DNA from: Polycladomyces subterraneus
GTDB lineage: Bacteria > Bacillota > Bacilli > Thermoactinomycetales > JIR-001
DNA: 40,315 nucleotides
Direction: 5' to 3'
Assembly: GCF_030433435.1 (NCBI RefSeq)
Contig: NZ_JANRHH010000022.1
Location: forward strand, 1-40,315
Within the stretch, counting starts at the first letter, position 1. Each line of letters begins with the position of its first letter. Shown piece by piece: positions 9,095 to 17,046 of this stretch. A program made the position numbers and the translations under genes. The notes beneath the pieces were generated by a model. The model made no database searches and was not told the DNA's origin. It saw nothing but the letters and a program-made list of their open reading frames with translations.

Positions 9095-9730
9095 TCACAT
9101 CCCTCCGTCCATCATGCTGATTTTCAGCTCTTCGGCACATTGTGCCAAAGAAAGGCGTACGACTACCTTGGCATCCGCTTCGATATGAAGCTCCTGAACA
9201 GAATCTGTCAACAGGCTGATCGCGATCCCCATCTTGCGGATGACCCACAACTCCCCCTTTTGTTCCCGAACATGGGAAGCATGCGCTTCCAGCATGGACC
9301 AGACGCGACGTGCCTCTTCCAAGCTGACATCGCCCGTTTTCAGTGTGCGGGCTACGACGTATAAGCGGAGGATTTCCTCAAAGTGAAGCGTCTTCGCCCC
9401 GGTCCACTCATCAGCAAACAAATCCCACACTTCTTTTGAAACAATGTTACGTTTGATAATCTCTTCAACAGGCAGCATCACCTTTGTCAGATTGGGGGAC
9501 AATCGCTCCGCGATTTCATCCAAAGACAACTCATCTTTCATCCGCTTGATCTTGTTGATCCGGTCCAATATCTTCTGTTTTGGAAAAAAGGTTTCCTGAC
9601 CCGTGTAGGTTGACTTGCGAATGAACCATTCCTCCGGAATCAGGTTCTTCCGCTTCCATCTGTACAGTTGACCGTATGAAATGCCGGTGAGCTGTAACAA
9701 CTCCTTTTTGGAGATCAACTTTTCTTCCAT
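9095..9730 (-). CDS. yhbD: YhbD-like protein (DUF4004) with MerR-like DNA-binding N-terminus
   Basis: The 211-residue product begins EEKLISKKELLQLTGISYGQ and continues LYRWKRKNLIPEEWFIRKS, a MerR-like helix-turn-helix. Family-typical sequence ETFFPKQKILDRI follows. The C-terminal part (RMKDELSLDEIAERLSPN onward) is helical, with a beta-rich end. The ATG at 9730 follows a very strong AGGAGGTG; an upstream in-frame start at 9799 lacks one. It is translationally coupled to the bactofilin gene. The promoter carries a 19-bp near-perfect palindrome between -35 and -10, which suggests autoregulation. Molecular function in the family is not established. Confidence 0.85.
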   Translation of the reverse strand: MEEKLISKKELLQLTGISYGQLYRWKRKNLIPEEWFIRKSTYTGQETFFPKQKILDRINKIKRMKDELSLDEIAERLSPNLTKVMLPVEEIIKRNIVSKEVWDLFADEWTGAKTLHFEEILRLYVVARTLKTGDVSLEEARRVWSMLEAHASHVREQKGELWVIRKMGIAISLLTDSVQELHIEADAKVVVRLSLAQCAEELKISMMDGGM

Positions 9731-9757
9731 GGATGGCCACCTCCTCTCTCGATTTCG

Positions 9758-9785
9758 AATATAACATAACAATGTTACGTTGTAA
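9758..9785 (-). promoter_or_regulatory. Promoter of yhbD-bactofilin with embedded operator palindrome
   Basis: On the minus strand TTACAA (9780-9785) and TATATT (9758-9763) are 16 bases apart. The spacer is almost entirely the palindrome AACATAACAATGTTACGTT (9763-9781), nine-base arms with one mismatch around a central A. A dyad placed between the two boxes is the arrangement used by MerR-type regulators, although those usually need a 19-20 base spacer. Confidence 0.6.
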
Positions 9786-9851
9786 ATGTGTGTCAGCATA
9801 AAAAAGAAGCTCCCACATCGGAGCTTTCAACAGAGAAGCGAATTCATCAAC

Positions 9852-9877
9852 AAACGCCGGCTTAAGGTCAACCGGCG
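9852..9877 (-). terminator. Hairpin after the ansR-like gene
   Basis: AACGCCGG/CCGGCGTT form an 8-bp stem just downstream of the ansR stop codon, with only a weak T tract. A further stem AAGCTCC/GGAGCTT follows near 9809-9828. Confidence 0.45.
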
Positions 9878-9889
9878 TTACTTCAAGAA

Positions 9890-10246
9890 TCAGCCTACTT
9901 TGCCACTTCCAGTGATCTCTCGTTTGGCTCGGATGAAAGCAATCAGTTGATGGATCTCTTCTTCTGAAAGAGGTTGTCCGTCCACAGTCAATTTCTGTCC
10001 GGACATTTGCGTCAATTCGATTACCTTCCCTTTGGGATGAAAGGTGGGATCGTCGACACGACCGATCAGATAATCCACCGAGGTTTCAAACAGATCCGCG
10101 ATGCTCTTGATCGCCTCCAACGAAGGACGGCGATATCCCGATTCATACCCCGCATATGTGCTTTTAGCAATCCCCAGTTGATCTGCGGTATATTGTATGG
10201 ACCACTTTTTTTGTTTTCGCAAGCCGATGATTCTATCTAGGAGCAT
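9890..10246 (-). CDS. ansR: AnsR-like XRE-family regulator of ansAB
   Basis: The 118-residue protein has an N-terminal Cro/XRE helix-turn-helix (LRKQKKWSIQYTADQLGIAK followed by STYAGYESGYRRPSLEAI and SVDYLIGR, residues 8-62). A short C-terminal region (LTQMSGQKLTVDGQPLSEEE) may bind ligand or form the dimer. The ATG at 10246 follows AAAGGAGGAGAGGCG. It is divergent from ansA-ansB, the same layout as ansR-ansAB in B. subtilis. There AnsR represses the operon and asparagine relieves repression. The assignment rests on context plus domain. Confidence 0.78.
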   Translation of the reverse strand: MLLDRIIGLRKQKKWSIQYTADQLGIAKSTYAGYESGYRRPSLEAIKSIADLFETSVDYLIGRVDDPTFHPKGKVIELTQMSGQKLTVDGQPLSEEEIHQLIAFIRAKREITGSGKVG

Positions 10247-10313
10247 CGCCTCTCCTCCTTTCCCACCCATCTTGACAACACCATGATAAGTACGCGGAAC
10301 GAATACAATTTTC

Positions 10314-10342
10314 TTGATTTAAACCCATACCCACCCTATAAT
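10314..10342 (+). promoter_or_regulatory. Candidate SigA promoter of ansA
   Basis: TTGATT (10314-10319), a 17-base spacer and a perfect TATAAT (10337-10342). It leaves an untranslated leader of about 120 bases before ansA. Any AnsR operator should lie in the 10247-10400 interval; no single dyad stands out. Confidence 0.65.
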
Positions 10343-10470
10343 TACTCTTGGATGTTCGCAATAAGCGTACACTCTACGTTAATATACAATGATTCATTTG
10401 ATTCTTGCAACCATCATCCGGGATCGTTCGATTTCATGCTAAAAGCCCGAGAGCGGAAGAGGTGAAGGGT

Positions 10471-11460
10471 ATGAAGAAATTGCTACTGTTGGCCACCGGG
10501 GGAACGATCGCATCCGTTCCAAGCGAGGAAGGACTCGCACCAGGAATGACCGCAGAAGAGCTGGCGAAGTACTTGCCGAAGAATACGGCGGATTACCAGT
10601 TGGAAAGCAAAATGCTGATGAATATCGACAGTACCAATATGCAACCGGAATTCTGGGTCAAAATCGCGGAAGCCATTTTTCGGCATTATGATCAGTACGA
10701 CGGTTTTATCATCACGCACGGGACGGACACGATGGCCTACACCTCCGCTGCCTTGTCCTATATGCTGCAAAACGTCGCCAAACCGGTCGTCCTGACCGGT
10801 TCCCAAGTTCCCATCAGTTTTAAACGGACCGATGCCAAGAAAAACATTGCGGATGCCGTTCGGTTTGCATGTGAGGAGATCGGTGGCGTTTTTATCGTGT
10901 TCGACGGCAAGGTGATTCAGGGGACAAGGGCTGTCAAGATGCGCACCAAGAGCTACGATGCGTTTGAAAGTATTAACCATCCATATGTCGCTTATATCAA
11001 CGGCCCAAATGTGACGTACTACAAATCCGTCCGCACCAAAAAACAGGGCGAATTGATTCTGGATACTTCACTGTGCCCCGATGTGTTTGTCATGAAATTA
11101 CATCCCGGAGCCAAACCTGAGCTGTTTGACTCAATTCGTCATCTATATAAAGGTGTTATCATCGAGAGTTTTGGAAGCGGTGGTATCCCGTTCCAAGGAA
11201 GAAATCTGCTGCCTAAACTGAGAGAGCTGACCAATGCGGGCATTGCGGTGGTGATCACCACACAATGCCTGGAAGAAGGAGAAGACATCCTGCTGTATGA
11301 GGTGGGGCGAAAAGCCGCGCAGAACCAGATCATCCTCTCAAGGGACATGAACACGGAAGCGATCGTCCCCAAATTGATGTGGGCTTTGGGCAAGACGAAC
11401 GAACTTCAGGAAGTCAAGCGAATCATGGAAACACCCATCGCTGACGATATATCCATCTAG
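10471..11460 (+). CDS. ansA: L-asparaginase, type I (AnsA)
   Basis: This 329-residue enzyme hydrolyses asparagine to aspartate and ammonia. The nucleophile motif [10 protein letters not shown] (Thr12) and the second active-site motif [10 protein letters not shown] (Thr85-Asp86) are intact, as is the [19 protein letters not shown] segment with the catalytic lysine. There is no signal peptide, so it is cytosolic. The ATG at 10471 follows AGAGGTGAAGG; the longer frame from 10405 lacks a ribosome site. It pairs with ansB: together they turn asparagine into fumarate and two ammonia. Confidence 0.95.
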   Translation: MKKLLLLATGGTIASVPSEEGLAPGMTAEELAKYLPKNTADYQLESKMLMNIDSTNMQPEFWVKIAEAIFRHYDQYDGFIITHGTDTMAYTSAALSYMLQNVAKPVVLTGSQVPISFKRTDAKKNIADAVRFACEEIGGVFIVFDGKVIQGTRAVKMRTKSYDAFESINHPYVAYINGPNVTYYKSVRTKKQGELILDTSLCPDVFVMKLHPGAKPELFDSIRHLYKGVIIESFGSGGIPFQGRNLLPKLRELTNAGIAVVITTQCLEEGEDILLYEVGRKAAQNQIILSRDMNTEAIVPKLMWALGKTNELQEVKRIMETPIADDISI

Positions 11461-11463
11461 AGC

Positions 11464-11685
11464 GCGTCCGGTAAGACGCTTAGGCCGCAACAGATTACGG
11501 ACGAGCAATTGACCAAGCCCACTACCAAGCAGAGAACCGGAAATGCGGAGAAATTGTACTGCGGGCATTAGAAGCGCAGCGTACTTTGCCCGCGCCCTGC
11601 TTCCGGTATGAATTGGTCTTGATCCGCTCTCTTGCAGGACGCAGGTGGAGCAAGCGATGCGGACCGATTCATCAATCATGCTCCA
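11464..11685 (+). other. Nested inverted repeats in the ansA-ansB gap (candidate structured RNA)
   Basis: The 250-base gap has no supported gene. Concentric complementary arms are visible: GCGTCC (11464) with GGACGC (11637), GACCAA (11511) with TTGGTC (11613), ACCGGAA (11536) with TTCCGGT (11601), and GCGGGCA (11561) with TGCCCGC (11587). A separate TGGAGCA/TGCTCCA pair (about 11645-11684) follows. Together they would fold into one long arm plus a hairpin just before the ansB ribosome site. No terminator T run is present. I do not recognise it as a known riboswitch class. It could be a cis-acting RNA, an mRNA-processing site or a palindromic mobile remnant. Confidence 0.5.
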
Positions 11686-11710
11686 AATACGTAGTAAGGA
11701 AGTGAACCCA

Positions 11711-13138
11711 ATGATCCAAGCATCTGCATACCGCAAGGAAAAAGATTTTCTCGGGGAGAAAGAAATCCCCGCTGACGCATACTACGGTATCCAAACATTG
11801 CGTGCAAAAGAAAACTTCCCGATTACAGGATACCGCCTGCATGAATCGCTCATTCGAGCGGTGGCGATGGTCAAAAAGGCGGCCGCCCTCGCCAACATGG
11901 AAACCGGTCGCCTCAATCCCCGTTTGGGCAACGCGATCGTCACAGCCGCACAGGAAATCATCGACGGCAAATGGCATGATCAATTTATCGTGGATCCGAT
12001 CCAGGGCGGAGCAGGGACATCCATCAACATGAACGCCAACGAAGTGATCGCCAACCGTGCACTGGAACAGTTGGGTGAGCAAAAAGGGAACTATTTTGCT
12101 CTCAGCCCCAATACCCATGTCAACATGTCTCAATCGACCAACGACGTATTCCCGACCGCGATCCACATCGCAACGTTGACGCTTTTGGATCAACTGTTGA
12201 AAACCATGAAACACATGCATCAAGTGTTTAAGAAGAAAGCGGAGGAGTTCGACCCGATCATTAAGATGGGGCGAACCCATCTGCAAGATGCTGTTCCCAT
12301 CCGTCTCGGCCAAGAGTTTGAGGCTTACAGCCGGGTGTTGGCACGTGACATCAAACGGATTGAGCAATCGCGCCAGCATCTGTATGAAGTCAACATGGGC
12401 GCCACAGCTGTCGGCACGGGATTGAATGCCGATCCACGCTATATCGAAAGTGTGGTCAAACATTTGGCCGAGATCAGCGGGTATCCGTTGGTGCGTGCGG
12501 ATCATCTCGTAGATGCCACACAAAACACGGATGCGTATACGGAAGTTTCTGCGGCACTGAAAGTGTGCATGATGAACATGTCCAAGATCGCCAATGACTT
12601 GCGTCTGATGGCATCCGGGCCCCGTACGGGGCTCGGGGAGATCACGCTACCTGCCCGTCAACCCGGCTCCTCGATCATGCCCGGGAAGGTAAACCCCGTC
12701 ATGGCAGAAGTCATCAATCAGGTCGCCTTTCAAGTGATCGGCAACGATCATACCATCTGTCTGGCATCCGAAGCGGGACAGCTTGAATTGAACGTGATGG
12801 AGCCTGTTCTGGTATTTAACCTGCTGCAATCGATCAGCATCATGAACAATGCATTTCGCGTGTTTACGGATTATTGCCTGTCTGGAATTGAGGCAAACAA
12901 AAAACGGTTACAAGAGTATGTGGAAAAGAGCGTGGGCGTTATCACGGCGGTGAATCCGCACATCGGATATGAGACAGCCGCCCGGATCGCGCGGGAGGCT
13001 GTATTAACAGGGCAGTCGGTACGGGAATTGTGCTTGAAATACGATGTTCTGACCGAAGAAGAACTGGACCTCATACTGGACCCTTATGAAATGACGCATC
13101 CCGGTATCGCCGGTGCCTCTCTGTTGGACAAACAGTGA
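11711..13138 (+). CDS. ansB: Aspartate ammonia-lyase (aspartase, AnsB)
   Basis: This 475-residue enzyme of the aspartase/fumarase superfamily splits aspartate into fumarate and ammonia. The family start KDFLGEKEIPADAYYGIQT is followed by MSQSTNDVFPTA, GRTHLQDAVPI and the mobile catalytic loop GSSIMPGKVNPVMAE. NPHIGYE is near the end. The ATG at 11711 is preferred (AAGGAAGTG upstream and family alignment); the open frame extends back to 11645 without a good start. It works on the product of ansA and feeds the citric acid cycle. Confidence 0.95.
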   Translation: MIQASAYRKEKDFLGEKEIPADAYYGIQTLRAKENFPITGYRLHESLIRAVAMVKKAAALANMETGRLNPRLGNAIVTAAQEIIDGKWHDQFIVDPIQGGAGTSINMNANEVIANRALEQLGEQKGNYFALSPNTHVNMSQSTNDVFPTAIHIATLTLLDQLLKTMKHMHQVFKKKAEEFDPIIKMGRTHLQDAVPIRLGQEFEAYSRVLARDIKRIEQSRQHLYEVNMGATAVGTGLNADPRYIESVVKHLAEISGYPLVRADHLVDATQNTDAYTEVSAALKVCMMNMSKIANDLRLMASGPRTGLGEITLPARQPGSSIMPGKVNPVMAEVINQVAFQVIGNDHTICLASEAGQLELNVMEPVLVFNLLQSISIMNNAFRVFTDYCLSGIEANKKRLQEYVEKSVGVITAVNPHIGYETAARIAREAVLTGQSVRELCLKYDVLTEEELDLILDPYEMTHPGIAGASLLDKQ

Positions 13139-13162
13139 CATCGTAACCGGACCGTCATCGCC

Positions 13163-13197
13163 AAATAAAAAGCCGTTTCCCCTCTTGGAAACGGCTT
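13163..13197 (-). terminator. Terminator of the spoIIIA operon (possibly bidirectional)
   Basis: An 11-bp perfect stem AAGCCGTTTCC/GGAAACGGCTT has a 6-base loop. On the minus strand it is followed by TTTTTATTT, which favours termination of leftward transcripts. It lies between the convergent ansB and spoIIIAH and could end both. Confidence 0.82.
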
Positions 13198-13228
13198 GAG
13201 ACTGAATGTGGTCTACCATCTCGATTTC

Positions 13229-13298
13229 GGGTGAGCCGTTTTCTCTCTCGCTCCTCTTTCGGCAAGCTAATGGTCGGCTTGTGGGAAAACGGTCACCC
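13229..13298. repeat. Intergenic hairpin repeat, copy 2 (CCGTTTTCTCTC type)
   Basis: GGGTGAGCCGTTTTC (13229-13243) pairs with GAAAACGGTCACCC (13285-13298), about 13-14 paired bases with one mismatch. A second small stem (GCAAGC/GGCTTG) lies in the loop. It shares its arm sequence with the repeat at 6232-6272. Confidence 0.55.
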
Positions 13299-13328
13299 TT
13301 CCCGGCTTTTTTGTCTTCTCCCACATTT

Positions 13329-13880
13329 TCAAGGCCGATAAGCCACCGACACTTGTGTCGCCGGAATGTTCAGCCGTTCTTTCACCAGGCTGATCAGTTT
13401 CACCACTTGCCGGTTGGCCAAATTATCCGCCTGTACGATCACATCCACATGATGATCGTTCGTAATCACGACGGCATCGTGATATCCCTCGCTCCGAATC
13501 AGCTCTTCCAGAACGGACTCCGTTTTATCTACCTTCATCAACTGATTGATTTTCGCTTCTGCTTCCTTCAGTTGCTGTTGACTTGATTCGGGATCGGTCA
13601 GGATTTTCATGTACTCCTCCGTCATTTTGGATCTGAGCGTACTGCGCTGCAACTGATACCCGACAAAGTAATCGCCGGCATTTTCCTCCGACAGTTCTTT
13701 TCCTGCATCAGATGACGATTTGGTCGTTTTGACACTCACATCCGTCGGAGCAGGTCCTTTCTCCTTCTGAACCGCCTGATTCGCTGGCTCCACCGGACCG
13801 GTCACGATGTAGTAAGCGGACAACACCACCATCAAGGTGAGCATCGTCACCAACCACATCGTTTGCTTGTTCATGGTCAT
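13329..13880 (-). CDS. spoIIIAH: Stage III sporulation protein AH
   Basis: The 183-residue protein has a short cytoplasmic start, one membrane helix (LVTMLTLMVVLSAYYIV, residues about 8-24) and an outer YscJ/FliF-like domain at the C-terminus (ESVLEELIRSEGYHDAVVIT to IPATQVSVAYRP). In sporulating cells it is the mother-cell half of the SpoIIQ-SpoIIIAH channel joining mother cell and forespore. The ATG at 13880 is chosen for AGGAGGGG 6 bases upstream, inside the gap after spoIIIAG. It is the last gene of the operon; the accBC genes that follow it in B. subtilis are absent here. Confidence 0.93.
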   Translation of the reverse strand: MTMNKQTMWLVTMLTLMVVLSAYYIVTGPVEPANQAVQKEKGPAPTDVSVKTTKSSSDAGKELSEENAGDYFVGYQLQRSTLRSKMTEEYMKILTDPESSQQQLKEAEAKINQLMKVDKTESVLEELIRSEGYHDAVVITNDHHVDVIVQADNLANRQVVKLISLVKERLNIPATQVSVAYRP

Positions 13881-13894
13881 GGAATACCCCTCCT

Positions 13895-14515
13895 TCACCC
13901 TTTTGGCAATACGGATATCCTGTGGATTGGGACGTCCAGCACCCGTTGAACAGCTTCGATGATAGCGGCTTTCACCTGCAGATTTTCCGCCCCTTTGGCC
14001 ACGATCAACACTCCCGTTACGACTGGCTTCAACCGTTTGACAACGATGGGTTGCTCCCCGTCATCCCCACGGTACAGCACCACTTTTTCATCCTCACTTT
14101 GTTCCTGGATCTTTCGCGTTCCCCCTCTGCGGTCGTTTTCATCCGTCGTCTGCTCCTGCGTTCGTGAATCCTTGGCCAGCACCTCTTCTTCCGTGGATGC
14201 CATGTTGATCATCACGGTGACATCTTTCACGCCGACGATTTTGCTGAGTGTCTCGGATAATTGGGATTCATATTCGGCTTCGTAATCATGGATCGTCATT
14301 TTATCCGACGACTTTTTTCCGGCAGTTTCCACTGCAGGTTGCAGTTTGCGGGCGGAATCCGGCGGAACCACTTCGTCATGGACGGAGAAAAACGAAGAGA
14401 GGATCATCATCCCGGCCCCCAAACACCCCAGCAGAATCAACCACCGAAATGATTGGATGCGTGATTTCCCTTGCGCGCCGCTTCCTTCCAACTGTTCCAA
14501 CAGCCGTCTAAACAC
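13895..14515 (-). CDS. spoIIIAG: Stage III sporulation protein AG
   Basis: The 206-residue protein has one membrane helix near the start (FRWLILLGCLGAGMMILSSF). An outer domain follows, with EAEYESQLSETLSKIVGVKD in its first half and the ring-forming fold VVTGVLIVAKGAENLQVKAA onward at the C-terminus. In B. subtilis it assembles a large ring in the engulfing membrane. A charged insertion (DSRTQEQTTDENDRRGGTRK) sits where the family carries its variable beta-triangle region. The start is GTG at 14515 after GGGAGGGGAATCCG. Confidence 0.93.
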   Translation of the reverse strand: MFRRLLEQLEGSGAQGKSRIQSFRWLILLGCLGAGMMILSSFFSVHDEVVPPDSARKLQPAVETAGKKSSDKMTIHDYEAEYESQLSETLSKIVGVKDVTVMINMASTEEEVLAKDSRTQEQTTDENDRRGGTRKIQEQSEDEKVVLYRGDDGEQPIVVKRLKPVVTGVLIVAKGAENLQVKAAIIEAVQRVLDVPIHRISVLPKG

Positions 14516-14528
14516 CGGATTCCCCTCC

Positions 14529-15188
14529 CTAACCTACTTGTTCCACCGACACACGGATCTGGCTGGGGCGCAAATGCCATGTCTCCTGCAAGTAGGTACG
14601 GATGCGGCGAGACAGCGCGTCGTCCCCTGCCCTCTCCTGCTCCTGCTCCACCGGTTCCTGTTTCATTGTGTCGATCTCGACCGGCCCCACCTCCTTGACC
14701 GGTGCCACCGACGTCCGTCCCTCCTGTGAGCCAGGGCCTTCCGGTATGACCGCCAACGAAACGAGTGAGACACCGGGCGGCCGGTTATTATCTGCAGGTG
14801 TAGCGGCTTTGACTTGTACGGAGGAAACGGTGACGTGGAAACGGTCCTCGATCTCCCGCCGGATCGATTGGGCCATTTGGTCCTCTGCCTGCTCCTTGAT
14901 CAACTGGTCCTGCGTCCGGCCCAACATTTCCCCGTGTCGCCGGATCGATTCCAATGATGTCATGTCTTGAACATCGGTACCGCCGTTTCGAAATGCCAGG
15001 GCGGAGACGTCCCAGTCTTTACGGATCAGAGAGAAGACAGGGGACAAAATGGCCAGGATGATCAAAAGACCCATGACGAGCTTCACATACCGGTCCATCG
15101 AATGATTGGGCAACAGGAGATCGATGAATGTGGCGATGAGAACAAGCAAAACGATCTGCCGCAGCCAATCGCTGATCAGTTCCATCAT
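14529..15188 (-). CDS. spoIIIAF: Stage III sporulation protein AF
   Basis: Two N-terminal membrane helices (IVLLVLIATFIDLLLP and VKLVMGLLIILAILSPVFSL) precede a cytoplasmic or intermembrane helical stretch (LGRTQDQLIKEQAEDQM) and a small folded C-terminal domain (DRFHVTVSSVQVKA to RPSQIRVSVEQV). This order is typical of SpoIIIAF. The linker at about residues 125-175 is longer and more charged than I would expect. Possible starts are GTG 15200 and ATG 15188 or 15185; the AGGTGATGGGG ribosome site overlapping the spoIIIAE stop supports the later ATGs. Confidence 0.92.
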   Translation of the reverse strand: MMELISDWLRQIVLLVLIATFIDLLLPNHSMDRYVKLVMGLLIILAILSPVFSLIRKDWDVSALAFRNGGTDVQDMTSLESIRRHGEMLGRTQDQLIKEQAEDQMAQSIRREIEDRFHVTVSSVQVKAATPADNNRPPGVSLVSLAVIPEGPGSQEGRTSVAPVKEVGPVEIDTMKQEPVEQEQERAGDDALSRRIRTYLQETWHLRPSQIRVSVEQVG

Positions 15189-15200
15189 GATCCCCATCAC

Positions 15201-16388
15201 CTACCGCATCATGACCGAGATATTTCCCGCCGCGACGATAATCGTGACAGCCAGGAAAAACATCAACCCTACGGTGGCCAGCGACGCAAACACGTAGATG
15301 AGCGTTTTGCCGATGATGTTGAGGCATTGGATGATCGGACTGTTTCCCAAGGGTTGCATCACCGCCGCCGAAAAGTTGTAGATGAAAGCGAGCGACAAAA
15401 TCTTGACCGCAGGAAACGCGCTGATCAACAGGAGGATCAACACTCCCGCCATACCGACAGCGTTTTTGACTAAAAGGGACGCACCAATCACGGTATCTGC
15501 CGCGTCGGAAAACAAGCGCCCCACCACGGGAACAAAGTTGCCCGCCACATACTTGGCCGTTCGAATCGTCACACCGTCCGCCACCGCCGCCGTGGCCCCC
15601 TGTACCGAGATTACAGCGAGAAAGACCGTGAGCAGTGACCCCAGCAAGCCCACACTGATTCTGCGCAATAAATTAGCCAACTGGTTCACCTTGTACTTTT
15701 CGGACAAACAGCTGACAATGCCCAATACCGCCGAGAAGAACAAGAGCGGAAAGACAACCGTATAGATCAGCGTACCGATTGCGTGAATCATGAACACGAT
15801 CAGCGGGTGGAACATCGCGACCGAGCCGATATTGCCCATCGAAGCCAAAAGCGTCAACACGAGCGGCACCAGTGCGAGCATGAACTGGATCATGGTATGG
15901 ATTGCCGATTTGGCGGAATCGACGGCGGTGGAAAAGCTGTCGATGGCCAGAATGATGATGACCATGAACGCCACTGCATACGCCACTTTGCTTACCTGAT
16001 TCTGCTCGAACGCTGTCTGCAGTGTCTGGAGCAACATACTGAACACTGTCAGAATGATGATCGTGCCCATCAATTTTCCGTTGTACAGCACCTCGTGAAA
16101 AAAGTAACGCAACATGCCCTGCAATACGTCACTCAGCTGAAACCCGTCCCGCGATTTGGACAGGATCAAATCAAACAGACTGGGGGGTTGTTGACCGGGA
16201 AAAAACTTGCCGTATTCTTGTTGCAGTTGTTTCCAGTAGGACTCCAGATCCTGTGTCTGCAATTGATCCAACTGCGTCTTCACTACGCGATCCTGCAAGG
16301 ACGCCTCCGAGGCGGCCTGTACGATCGACGGCGCCAAGATCCAGAAAAGAGTCAAGAACACTAGTATGGACCATCGTCTGCGCATCAT
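15201..16388 (-). CDS. spoIIIAE: Stage III sporulation protein AE
   Basis: This 395-residue polytopic membrane protein is the largest of the SpoIIIA set and the probable transmembrane pore component. A signal peptide (RRRWSILVFLTLFWILAPSI, cut after VQA) is followed by an outer segment. About eight hydrophobic helices follow, from LMGTIIILTVFSMLLQTLQT to VGLMFFLAVTIIVAAGNISV. The conserved GNFVPVVGRLFSDAADTVIG block is intact. It sits 9 bases after spoIIIAD and directly abuts spoIIIAF. Confidence 0.95.
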   Translation of the reverse strand: MMRRRWSILVFLTLFWILAPSIVQAASEASLQDRVVKTQLDQLQTQDLESYWKQLQQEYGKFFPGQQPPSLFDLILSKSRDGFQLSDVLQGMLRYFFHEVLYNGKLMGTIIILTVFSMLLQTLQTAFEQNQVSKVAYAVAFMVIIILAIDSFSTAVDSAKSAIHTMIQFMLALVPLVLTLLASMGNIGSVAMFHPLIVFMIHAIGTLIYTVVFPLLFFSAVLGIVSCLSEKYKVNQLANLLRRISVGLLGSLLTVFLAVISVQGATAAVADGVTIRTAKYVAGNFVPVVGRLFSDAADTVIGASLLVKNAVGMAGVLILLLISAFPAVKILSLAFIYNFSAAVMQPLGNSPIIQCLNIIGKTLIYVFASLATVGLMFFLAVTIIVAAGNISVMMR

Positions 16389-16397
16389 CCATCATCC

Positions 16398-16787
16398 TTA
16401 TGAGGGCAAAATTTGCATCACAGTTTCGATGATCAGCGTGATGATAGGAATCGCCATCACCATGATGAGGATTTTGCCCGCCAGTTCAATCTTTGACGCG
16501 ATCGCATTTTGACCGGCGTCCCGCGTTACTTGCGCACCGAATTCGGCGATGTAGGCAATGCCGATAATCTTGAGGATCGTCCCCAGAAAAAGCGTGTTGA
16601 CCTTCGCCTGTTCCGCCAGGGATTCGATCACCCGGATCACATCGGCGATTTTGTCTGCCAATGCGATAAAGATGATGACCCCGACAAATGTGGCCAACAG
16701 GAAGGCGAACATCGGTTTTTGTTCTTTGATGATCAGGATCAAAAACGTGGCGATCAAACCGAGGCCGACCACCTGAATGATTTCCAC
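16398..16787 (-). CDS. spoIIIAD: Stage III sporulation protein AD
   Basis: This 129-residue membrane protein has four hydrophobic segments, beginning MEIIQVVGLGLIATFLILII. The family-typical FAFLLATFVGVIIFIALADK and KIIGIAYIAEFGAQVTRDAG follow. It is related in sequence style to SpoIIIAC and encoded just after it. It is part of the mother-cell membrane assembly of the feeding-tube complex. Confidence 0.94.
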   Translation of the reverse strand: MEIIQVVGLGLIATFLILIIKEQKPMFAFLLATFVGVIIFIALADKIADVIRVIESLAEQAKVNTLFLGTILKIIGIAYIAEFGAQVTRDAGQNAIASKIELAGKILIMVMAIPIITLIIETVMQILPS

Positions 16788-16802
16788 CGGGATCGCCTCC
16801 CG

Positions 16803-17009
16803 TCACGGTCGGAACAAGAAGACGTTTTTAATCGTTTGAAACAGATCTTGGATCAGCATGGCGACCATGAACAACACCACGACAAACCCGATCAGCGTCA
16901 CCCAATGGGCCCAGTCCTCTTTTCCCATCTGTTTGAGGATCGTGTGAATCATCGCCACGATAATCCCGATCCCCGCGATCTGAAAGACGGCGTCGACGTT
17001 GAATGGCAT
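16803..17009 (-). CDS. spoIIIAC: Stage III sporulation protein AC
   Basis: The 68-residue protein has two membrane helices (FQIAGIGIIVAMIHTILKQ and WVTLIGFVVVLFMVAMLIQD) joined by a short charged loop with KEDWAHW. Length and pattern are exactly those of SpoIIIAC. It sits 37 bases after spoIIIAB and 15 before spoIIIAD. Confidence 0.94.
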   Translation of the reverse strand: MPFNVDAVFQIAGIGIIVAMIHTILKQMGKEDWAHWVTLIGFVVVLFMVAMLIQDLFQTIKNVFLFRP

Positions 17010-17046
17010 CGCTTTCGTCCCTCCACCTCCGAGCGGGTTGTGTACC

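Noticed and set aside
11672-12523. Long open frame antisense to ansB
   Set aside because: It overlaps the clearly real aspartase gene and shows no protein-like motifs.
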